From: Parcubacteria group bacterium CG10_big_fil_rev_8_21_14_0_10_38_31
Lineage (GTDB): Bacteria > Patescibacteriota > Minisyncoccia > GCA-002772825
Direction: 5' to 3'
DNA: 8,998 nucleotides
Assembly (NCBI GenBank): GCA_002772825.1
Contig: PFDM01000030.1
Span: 1 to 8,998 of the forward strand
Position 1 is the first letter of the stretch, and each line of letters begins with the position of its first letter. Shown piece after piece: positions 1 through 4,663 of the stretch. The notes below the pieces were generated by a model that was not told the origin of the DNA, ran no database searches, and saw only the letters and a program-made list of their open reading frames with translations. The position numbers were made by a program, and so were the translations under genes.

Positions 1-9
1 TGTATTTAC

Positions 10-24
10 ATAGGTGAGACCTAT
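10..24. repeat. Small inverted repeat ATAGGT-GAG-ACCTAT
   Basis: Six-base arms flank a GAG spacer. The core AGGTGAGACCT recurs inside the large palindrome at 2180-2235, where each half contains AAGGT-NNN-ACCTT. The function is unknown; it may be a dispersed palindromic element of this genome or the end of an upstream hairpin that begins outside the window. The rest of 1-140 shows no convincing gene. Confidence 0.4.
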
Positions 25-140
25 GGGATCTATTGAAAGTTGATGAGAGGGATATGTTGTGAAATTGGTGATATAAAAATGGCGGAATGACGACGAGACG
101 GAGATGTTGCAATTACTTATTGAATGTACCATATAACTAG

Positions 141-169
141 TTGCAATATATGGATATATTTGCTAATAT
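141..169 (+). promoter_or_regulatory. Possible promoter of rpsF-ssb-rpsR (TTGCAA-17-TAATAT)
   Basis: TTGCAA at 141-146 matches four of six bases of the -35 consensus. TAATAT at 164-169, also four of six, follows after 17 bp and is preceded by TGC, an extended -10 element. Initiation would fall at about 176-177, directly on the ATG at 177, giving a leaderless message. A competing reading is TTGCAA at 107-112 with TATAAC at 132-137 after 19 bp, which would start just upstream of the ATG at 150. The sequence alone does not decide between them. Confidence 0.3.
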
Positions 170-176
170 AGCGCCT

Positions 177-659
177 ATGGAAGAATCAGAAGAAATCAAA
201 GATATAATTGAAGAAAATACAGAGAATATAGAGGCCAACCCTAAATTGTATGAGGTAGGGTATCTTTTGACACCGTTAATCCCAGCAGATAAGCTTGCCG
301 ATGAAGTGAATTCAATCAGGACTGATATAGAGAAAGAGCACGGCTTGATTATCGGAGAGGAGTCACCTAAGAGCAGAACGCTTGCTTATGAGATTAAAAA
401 GTTTAATACGGCTTATTTTGGTTGGATTAGATTTATGGTAAGACCAGATACCTTAGAAAGTCTTAAGAAAAGTCTTGACTCAAATGCCAATCTTCTACGA
501 TTCTTAATAATGAATGCAGAGAAGGAGGTAGTTTCTCAGAAGCCATTAAGGGCGATAAGACCAAAAAAGAGCTCAGATTTACAAGCGCCTGATTCACCTA
601 AAGAAGAGATAAAAGAAGAAGAGATTGATAAAAAATTAGAAGAGATTGCCGGACTATAA
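177..659 (+). CDS. rpsF: 30S ribosomal protein bS6
   Basis: bS6 sits on the platform of the small ribosomal subunit and pairs with bS18, which is encoded two genes downstream. The S6 fold is clear from about residue 24 (LYEVGYLL) to 115, including the AYEIKK strand, the YFGWIRF strand and the LRFLIMN strand typical of the family. With the ATG at 177 the protein is 160 residues, longer than the usual 95-130, because of a charged N-terminal arm rich in Glu and a Lys/Glu-rich tail from about 116. The frame is open further upstream (TTG at 141, ATG at 150). I prefer 177 because the added residues are not S6-like and a possible extended -10 element lies just upstream of it; 150 remains possible. 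There is no Shine-Dalgarno sequence before any candidate start. It is first in the rpsF-ssb-rpsR operon. Confidence 0.93.
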   Translation: MEESEEIKDIIEENTENIEANPKLYEVGYLLTPLIPADKLADEVNSIRTDIEKEHGLIIGEESPKSRTLAYEIKKFNTAYFGWIRFMVRPDTLESLKKSLDSNANLLRFLIMNAEKEVVSQKPLRAIRPKKSSDLQAPDSPKEEIKEEEIDKKLEEIAGL

Positions 660-690
660 TATTATTTAAAATTAATATAAATTAATATCA

Positions 691-1149
691 ATGAATTTAA
701 ATAAAGTATTGCTTATAGGTAATTTGACAAGAGATCCTGAGTTAAGGAGTCTTCCTTCGGGTGCTCAAGTGGCTTCGTTTTCAGTTGCTACTAACAGAGT
801 CTGGAAGGATCAGAGTGGCCAGAAAAAAGATGATACTCAATTTCATAACATAGTGGTCTTTGGTAAACAGGCTGAAATTGTGGCTCAATATCTTAAGAAG
901 GGGAGCTCGGCTCTGATTGAGGGAAGGATTCAAAATAGAAGTTGGGATGGACCTGATGGCAATAAGCGTTACAGGACAGAAATTGTAGCTGAAAGAGTTC
1001 AGTTTGGTCCAAGAAGAAATGATGGACAGGCTTCTTCAGCTTCACAAGGACAAGGAGCAGAAGGCCATGAAGAGGGAAGTAAAAATGAAGGCGTTGATAC
1101 CATAGAGTATCCTGAAGACGATATTAATCCTGATGAGATACCTTTTTAG
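691..1149 (+). CDS. ssb: Single-stranded DNA-binding protein SSB
   Basis: SSB coats single-stranded DNA during replication, recombination and repair and recruits partners through its C-terminal tip. Residues 1 to about 108 form the OB fold, opening with MNLNKVLLIGNLTRDPELR and including FHNIVVFGKQAE, YLKKGSSALIEGRIQNRSW and the YRTEIVAERVQF strand. A glycine/glutamine/serine-rich flexible linker follows, then an acidic tail ending in DEIPF, matching the conserved DDDIPF partner-docking tip. The length (152) is normal. It lies 31 bp downstream of rpsF in the S6-SSB-S18 arrangement found across bacteria. The ATG at 691 has no Shine-Dalgarno sequence, only AT-rich sequence with repeated TTAATAT words. 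Confidence 0.97.
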   Translation: MNLNKVLLIGNLTRDPELRSLPSGAQVASFSVATNRVWKDQSGQKKDDTQFHNIVVFGKQAEIVAQYLKKGSSALIEGRIQNRSWDGPDGNKRYRTEIVAERVQFGPRRNDGQASSASQGQGAEGHEEGSKNEGVDTIEYPEDDINPDEIPF

Positions 1150-1150
1150 T

Positions 1151-1188
1151 TAGCCAATAATAGCCAATAGCCAATAGCCAATAGCCAA
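1151..1188. repeat. TAGCCAA 7-bp tandem repeat
   Basis: The unit TAGCCAA occurs at 1151-1157, then after a TAA interruption four times head to tail at 1161-1188, followed by TAGG. It starts one base after the ssb stop codon and lies in the transcribed gap before rpsR. Further on, 1212-1240 holds related words in the opposite sense (ATGGCTAGTG, AGTGGCTAA). It could be slippage-prone simple sequence or could form intramolecular structure in the leader of rpsR. The unit is not a multiple of 3 and does not extend a reading frame. Confidence 0.85.
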
Positions 1189-1244
1189 TAGGTTCTAATT
1201 ATATTATCCTAATGGCTAGTGACTAAAAACTAGTGGCTAATAAT

Positions 1245-1445
1245 ATGAAACAATGTTACTTTTGTACAAATAATATAAAAACAGTTGATTATAAAGACGT
1301 AGAATCTTTAAAGAAATTTATTGATCCTTTAGCGCGCATATTATCAAGGAGAAAGAGTGGAACTTGTGCTAAGCACCAGAGAAAGATCACTATGTCTATA
1401 AAGCGCGCTCGTTTCTTGGCGCTCTTGCCATTTATTGGCAGGTAA
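1245..1445 (+). CDS. rpsR: 30S ribosomal protein bS18
   Basis: bS18 binds the platform of the 30S subunit as a dimer with bS6. The protein is 66 residues, close to the family minimum, and carries the diagnostic core KKFIDPLARILSRR followed by KHQRKITMSIKRARFLALLPF. Cys4, Cys7, Cys41 and His44 form a CxxC...CxxH set, so this is a zinc-binding type S18 rather than the zinc-free type of E. coli. The ATG at 1245 gives a normal N-terminus; an in-frame GTG at 1233 would add four residues. No Shine-Dalgarno sequence is present. It is the last gene of the operon, and its stop lies at the edge of a 21-bp tandem repeat that runs into the terminator. Confidence 0.96.
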   Translation: MKQCYFCTNNIKTVDYKDVESLKKFIDPLARILSRRKSGTCAKHQRKITMSIKRARFLALLPFIGR

Positions 1446-1446
1446 A

Positions 1447-1502
1447 ATAAACGGCTCAACAGGTAAGATAAACGGCTCAACGCAGAATCTAAACGGCTCA
1501 AT
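1447..1502. repeat. 21-bp tandem repeat with core TAAACGGCTCAA
   Basis: Three copies start at 1447, 1468 and 1489, each spaced exactly 21 bp. The first two share ATAAACGGCTCAAC and the third reads CTAAACGGCTCAAT. The preceding CAGGTAAR also repeats between copies 1 and 2, so the array begins within the last codon of rpsR. An inverted copy lies at 1525-1537 and pairs with copy 3 to form the terminator stem. Copies 1 and 2 could also pair with the inverted copy, giving alternative stems. Confidence 0.85.
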
Positions 1503-1537
1503 CCGTCCGCCAGCTGGCAGATAGATTGAGCCGTTTA
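1490..1537. terminator. Hairpin terminator between convergent rpsR and efp
   Basis: TAAACGGCTCAAT at 1490-1502 pairs perfectly with ATTGAGCCGTTTA at 1525-1537, a 13-bp stem. The 22-nt loop contains the palindrome GCCAGCTGGC (1509-1518), which can form an inner hairpin. TTTATTTAA follows on the + side, and the opposite strand also has a short T-rich run after the stem, so it may serve both rpsR and efp. The U-tract is interrupted, so efficiency is uncertain. Confidence 0.7.
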
Positions 1538-1553
1538 TTTAATATTAAATTTC

Positions 1554-2132
1554 TTACTTACTCACTCTGTCTGTGTATTCGCCGGTCTCGGTGTTTACGG
1601 TTATAATGTCTCCCGCGTTTATAAAGAGGGGTGCGTTTACATTGGCGCCTGTTTCAAGGGTTACTTGTTTGTTGCCACCTTGGGCAGTGTTGCCTTTAAT
1701 TGTAGGTGGAGCTTCTGTAACCCTAAGTTCAACTTTTATCGGGAGTTTTATTCCTATAATACGATCATCAAATATCATCGCGCTTACAATACTATTTTCT
1801 TTAAGGAACTTGAGGGCCGGACCAATAATTTCTTCTGCTAAAGAGAAGCGTTCTCCGGGTTTATTTTCATAGCAGAACCAAATCTCATTATTTTTAGGGT
1901 TTGAATATAAGTATTTTACTTGTTTAGTCTCTATTTCTGCTTCTACTGCTTTATCACTCTGATGAAAAGCGTGTTCTACAACCCTACCGGATATCATATT
2001 TTTTAGTTTTGTCTGATTTACCGGTTTTCTTTGCTGTTTGCGGAAAACATGAGAATCTAGTACCTCATAAGGCTCACCTTCAAAGATAATATGCTTTCTT
2101 TGTCGTATTTCATTGTATTCTAACATTGCCAT
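1554..2132 (-). CDS. efp: Translation elongation factor P, tip lysine absent
   Basis: EF-P enters the ribosomal E site and helps peptide-bond formation at polyproline stretches. The 192-residue protein has the expected three-barrel layout: an N-terminal KOW-like domain (residues 1-70, ending in TKLKN and GRVVEHAFHQSDK), a middle OB domain containing FDDRIIGIKLPIKVELRVTE, and a C-terminal OB domain with the family end-motif GDIITVNTETGEYTDRV. In the domain I tip loop, where E. coli has PGKG with the modified Lys34, this protein reads RKQQRKP, placing Gln34 at the tip by ungapped alignment. The start at 2132 is preceded by AAGGA, 4 nt away; Met3 (2126) is an alternative with 10-nt spacing. It is convergent with rpsR and divergent from the sigma-factor gene. 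Confidence 0.95.
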   Translation of the reverse strand: MAMLEYNEIRQRKHIIFEGEPYEVLDSHVFRKQQRKPVNQTKLKNMISGRVVEHAFHQSDKAVEAEIETKQVKYLYSNPKNNEIWFCYENKPGERFSLAEEIIGPALKFLKENSIVSAMIFDDRIIGIKLPIKVELRVTEAPPTIKGNTAQGGNKQVTLETGANVNAPLFINAGDIITVNTETGEYTDRVSK

Positions 2133-2179
2133 ATAATCCTTATTTTACAAGATTTTAAGACAGAAGTCTAATAATTTTT

Positions 2180-2235
2180 GTTACACCCCTCCTCAAGGTC
2201 TCACCTTAAGGTGAGACCTTGAGGAGGGGTGTAAC
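2180..2235. repeat. Perfect 56-bp palindrome without a loop
   Basis: The two 28-base halves are exact reverse complements meeting at TT|AA (2207/2208), with no spacer. The ends read GTTACACCCC and GGGGTGTAAC and the centre is ACCTTAAGGT. Each half contains a smaller inverted repeat AAGGT-NNN-ACCTT, like the one at 10-24. It lies in the gap between divergent efp and the sigma-factor gene, and a T-run (2237-2242) follows on the + side. It could extrude as a cruciform or fold as a 28-bp RNA stem that stops antisense or read-through transcription. It is not at a gene end, as a terminator normally would be. Confidence 0.95.
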
Positions 2236-2252
2236 CTTTTTTATTTTCAAAG

Positions 2253-2261
2253 TGTTATAAT
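2253..2261 (+). promoter_or_regulatory. Extended -10 promoter of the sigma-factor gene
   Basis: TGTTATAAT is a perfect extended -10 element (TGn plus TATAAT at 2256-2261). The -35 position, about 2233-2238, overlaps the end of the palindrome and has no good match, as is usual for extended -10 promoters. Initiation at about 2268 would leave a leader of roughly 30 nt before the ATG at 2298. Confidence 0.65.
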
Positions 2262-2270
2262 ACATGTAGA

Positions 2271-2280
2271 GATAATTATC
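2271..2280. promoter_or_regulatory. GATAATTATC palindrome at the predicted start site
   Basis: This 10-bp perfect palindrome lies a few bases downstream of the predicted transcription start of the sigma-factor gene, where a bound repressor would block initiation. The same 10-mer recurs at 7474-7483 inside the HTH gene. Operator function is inference only; AT-rich palindromes of this size also arise by chance. Confidence 0.25.
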
Positions 2281-2297
2281 GATTTTAATTTAACAAA

Positions 2298-2858
2298 ATG
2301 GATTTTGATGATAAAACAAAAAGTGATGAAGAAATTTTAGCTTTATCTATTGATAAGCCCTCACTTTTTGAAATACTAGTCAATCGCTATCAAAACGCTT
2401 TTTTACGTAAGGCAAAAGAGATCATCCGTGATGATGAGATTGCCATGGATATTGTCCAAGAGGTCTTTATGAAGATTTATATGAATGCTCGTCGGTTTGA
2501 GAAGATGGACGAAGGTAGTTTCAAAGCGTGGGCATATAAGATTGTTTTGAACACAAGTTTCTCTTTTTACAAGAAGAAACAGAGGGAGAGAGGGTGGTTT
2601 GTTGATGAAGAGGTAAGTTTTTATGAAAATATTGCCGATGAATCTGATTATGTTAAGAAAAGCGAGTTAGAGGATTTCATACTTTCAATATTTTCTAGAA
2701 TGCCAAAAAGTTTAAGTCACATATTGTCGTTATACTATTTGGAAGACAAACCTCAGAGGGAGATTGCCGAGATTGAGGGTGTTTCGCTCCAGACAGTGAA
2801 AACGAGAGTGTATCGTGCCAAAAGAGAGCTTAAGCGAATTTGCGCTGAGGTTATGTAA
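2298..2858 (+). CDS. ECF-family RNA polymerase sigma factor
   Basis: This is a sigma-70 family factor with only regions 2 and 4, the extracytoplasmic-function type that directs RNA polymerase to a specific promoter set. Region 2 covers about residues 20-95, with the signature DIVQEVFMKIY (51-61) and the region 2.3-2.4 helix FKAWAYKIVLNTSFSFYKKK. Region 4 covers about residues 130-182, with SLSHILSLYYLEDKPQREIA and the recognition helix in GVSLQTVKTRVYRAKRELKR. The length of 186 is normal. The ATG at 2298 has no Shine-Dalgarno sequence but lies just downstream of a good extended -10 promoter. The gene 4 nt downstream encodes a membrane protein, the usual place for an anti-sigma factor. The signal sensed is unknown. 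Confidence 0.93.
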   Translation: MDFDDKTKSDEEILALSIDKPSLFEILVNRYQNAFLRKAKEIIRDDEIAMDIVQEVFMKIYMNARRFEKMDEGSFKAWAYKIVLNTSFSFYKKKQRERGWFVDEEVSFYENIADESDYVKKSELEDFILSIFSRMPKSLSHILSLYYLEDKPQREIAEIEGVSLQTVKTRVYRAKRELKRICAEVM

Positions 2859-2862
2859 AATA

Positions 2863-3210
2863 ATGCAAAATTATAAAGAAAACATACAATTTAAAAAGGG
2901 GATAATGAGGAGGATTTATGCCATCTGGCTGTTTAGGAAGACTTTCACCGCGAGAAATGGCCTGATATTGCTTGTCGCTTGGCAGATGACGCTCTATGTC
3001 TCTTTTGGCAGTGTGGTAGATAATTTGCCGTCGTTTTTTGACGTTGCTTCTGTGTATGGATTTATGCTGAACGCTTTTATCCATACAGAGATGATAGTCA
3101 AGCTGTTTTTTGTGTTTATCGTTGTCCTTGCCTTCTTAGTGTTGAAAGATGCGTTTAAGGGTATTTTTAATTTTAGTATCCCCATAAGGATAAAGGGTCG
3201 TTTTAATTAA
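2863..3210 (+). CDS. Two-pass membrane protein, possible anti-sigma partner
   Basis: I do not recognise the family. The 115-residue product has a basic N-terminus (KKGIMRRIY...FRK), a first membrane segment at about 33-52, a short external loop with conserved-looking Asp and Pro residues, a second segment at about 78-94, and a basic C-terminal tail (KGRFN end). The positive-inside rule puts both ends in the cytoplasm. The ATG at 2863 follows the sigma-factor stop by 4 nt; a GAGG at 2847-2850 is 12 nt upstream, rather far. The frame is open back to 2815, but those codons overlap the sigma gene and look like its shadow. Position suggests it tethers or senses for the sigma factor, but there is no zinc-binding anti-sigma motif, so this is inference. 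Confidence 0.75.
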   Translation: MQNYKENIQFKKGIMRRIYAIWLFRKTFTARNGLILLVAWQMTLYVSFGSVVDNLPSFFDVASVYGFMLNAFIHTEMIVKLFFVFIVVLAFLVLKDAFKGIFNFSIPIRIKGRFN

Positions 3211-3223
3211 TAGAATTAATCTT

Positions 3224-3269
3224 ACGCAAAATCCGTTCGCTTATGACGAACGGATTTTGCGTTTTTTTT
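3224..3269 (+). terminator. Strong rho-independent terminator after the sigma operon
   Basis: A perfect 16-bp stem (ACGCAAAATCCGTTCG at 3224-3239 with its complement at 3247-3262) encloses a 7-nt loop CTTATGA and is followed by eight T residues (3262-3269). It ends the sigma/membrane-protein transcript. On the other strand there is no U-run after the stem, so it would stop recA transcripts poorly if at all. Confidence 0.93.
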
Positions 3270-3289
3270 GAATTTTTTAAAATTATTCT

Positions 3290-4297
3290 TTAGACTTTCT
3301 TTAGCTCTTCTTTAATCTTTTTTTCTATTTCATTTGCTATCTTAGGATTTTCTTTGAGAAATAGGCGAGAGGCATCATATCCTCGTCCGAGTTTCTCTTC
3401 ACCATAATTGTATGAAGAACCGCTTTTTGTAACTATGCCGTGATTTTCCCCAAGAGATAAGATCTCACCCTCTCTGGATATACCCTCTGAGAAGATAAGG
3501 TCAAATTCCGCTTTTTTAAAAGGGGCGGCAACTTTGTTTTTCACTACTTTGGCACGGACGCGATTGCCTATTACATTTTCTCCTTTTTTTATCTGAGCGA
3601 TACGTCTTACATCAATTCTTACGGAAGAGTAGAATTTAAGCGCTTTTCCTCCTGGCGTTGTCTCCGGATTGCCAAACATCACCCCTATCTGCATGCGAAT
3701 CTGGTTTATGAAAATTACGGTCGTCTTACTTTTGGCGCCTATGGCTGTGAGTTTACGAAGAGCTTGAGACATAAGTCGCGCTTGCTTGCCTACATGGTAA
3801 GCTCCCATATCACCTTCTATCTCATCTTTTGGTGTTAAAGCCGCCACAGAGTCAATCACGATAATGTCTAATTTTCCTGAACGCACAAGACTTTCTGTTA
3901 TCTCAAGTGCTTGCTCTCCATTATCCGGTTGAGAGATTAGAAGGTCGTTTATCTTCACGCCTAACTTTTTTGCATACTCCGGATCCATAGCATGCTCGGC
4001 ATCTATAAATGCGCACAGCCCTCCCTTTTTTTGAGCTTGAGCCACCATAAGGAGAGAAAGAGTCGTTTTTCCTGATGATTCCGGGCCGAATATTTCTATA
4101 ATTCTTCCCAATGGTATCCCCCCCACACCTAGTGCCTCATCAAGACCGATGGATCCCGATGATACGACATCAATATTTACTTTAGGAGTTTCTCCAAGTT
4201 TCATTATGGATCCTTCCCCGAATTTTGCTTTTATAAGTCTAAGAGTATCTTCTATACTCGCGTCATTCTCTTTTGGGGTTTTTGGTGTTCTTGCCAT
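3290..4297 (-). CDS. recA: Recombinase RecA
   Basis: RecA forms ATP-dependent filaments on single-stranded DNA, performs strand exchange and activates LexA-type self-cleavage. The 335-residue protein is full length with a short C-terminal tail. Visible motifs are Walker A GPESSGKT (71-78), the catalytic-glutamate motif DAEHAMDP (Glu101), Walker B DIIVIDSV (144-151), loop 1 [14 protein letters not shown], and loop 2 with the signature around [25 protein letters not shown] in two overlapping parts ([13 protein letters not shown], then [13 protein letters not shown]). It is last in ftsK-Ig-recA; the gap to the preceding stop is 4 nt, so it is probably co-transcribed and translationally coupled. 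No Shine-Dalgarno sequence and no LexA-like operator is seen directly upstream. No clear terminator follows on this strand. Confidence 0.98.
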   Translation of the reverse strand: MARTPKTPKENDASIEDTLRLIKAKFGEGSIMKLGETPKVNIDVVSSGSIGLDEALGVGGIPLGRIIEIFGPESSGKTTLSLLMVAQAQKKGGLCAFIDAEHAMDPEYAKKLGVKINDLLISQPDNGEQALEITESLVRSGKLDIIVIDSVAALTPKDEIEGDMGAYHVGKQARLMSQALRKLTAIGAKSKTTVIFINQIRMQIGVMFGNPETTPGGKALKFYSSVRIDVRRIAQIKKGENVIGNRVRAKVVKNKVAAPFKKAEFDLIFSEGISREGEILSLGENHGIVTKSGSSYNYGEEKLGRGYDASRLFLKENPKIANEIEKKIKEELKKV

Positions 4298-4301
4298 GAT
4301 T

Positions 4302-4649
4302 TTATTTATATATTATTTCTAAAGTTTGTTTTACCTCTCTTTCAAATCGGTCTTCCGCTTTAAACTCTATTATATTATAGCCAAGCGACAAGAGCAATTC
4401 CTCACTGAAGATACCTTCTTCATCTGTAAATATCTGCTTATCGTTTAAAAATAATTTAGATATATTTTTTGCCGTCCCATGTATCTCTATGAGGGATTTA
4501 TTTATAATGACGCCATTCTTTGGCGATATTATTTCTATTTTAGGTCCGGCAAGGAAGTCTCTAACCTCATAATAAGAATAACCAGCGACTATTGTAAACA
4601 ATATAAAGCCGATTATAATTTTTATGATTATTTTGTCTTTATTTCCCAT
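4302..4649 (-). CDS. Membrane-anchored Ig-like domain protein
   Basis: This is a small protein of 115 residues. A basic start (MGNKDK) and one hydrophobic segment at about 8-28 form a signal anchor, followed by a single beta-sandwich domain at about 36-114. The domain reads like the Big/glucodextranase-B type: [22 protein letters not shown], where the SP..G and HG turns are typical, then a [17 protein letters not shown] segment and a final EIIYK strand. It should face the outside of the cytoplasmic membrane. It lies 14 nt after the ftsK stop and 4 nt before recA, so it belongs to the operon. A role with FtsK at the division site is plausible from position only. Confidence 0.8.
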   Translation of the reverse strand: MGNKDKIIIKIIIGFILFTIVAGYSYYEVRDFLAGPKIEIISPKNGVIINKSLIEIHGTAKNISKLFLNDKQIFTDEEGIFSEELLLSLGYNIIEFKAEDRFEREVKQTLEIIYK

Positions 4650-4663
4650 CTTTTTTCTTATTG

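Noticed and set aside
1..132. An open minus-strand frame from an ATG at 132 running off the left edge
   Set aside because: The 44 translated residues show no family resemblance, no upstream promoter signal and no codon pattern like the neighbours. A small inverted repeat lies inside it. Too weak to call.
1151..1188. CRISPR array
   Set aside because: The unit is 7 bp with no spacers, and no cas gene is present.
1289..1501. 70-codon minus-strand frame over rpsR
   Set aside because: Antisense shadow of rpsR. Its repeated Ser-Arg-Leu start comes only from the 21-bp tandem repeat.
1573..1872. 99-codon plus-strand frame inside efp
   Set aside because: Lies opposite a clear efp gene and has no recognisable domain.
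2918..2965. AGGAGG followed by an ATG at 2918 inside the membrane-protein gene
   Set aside because: The Shine-Dalgarno match is good, but that frame stops after about 15 codons and lies within another coding frame; the AGGAGG is two Arg codons.
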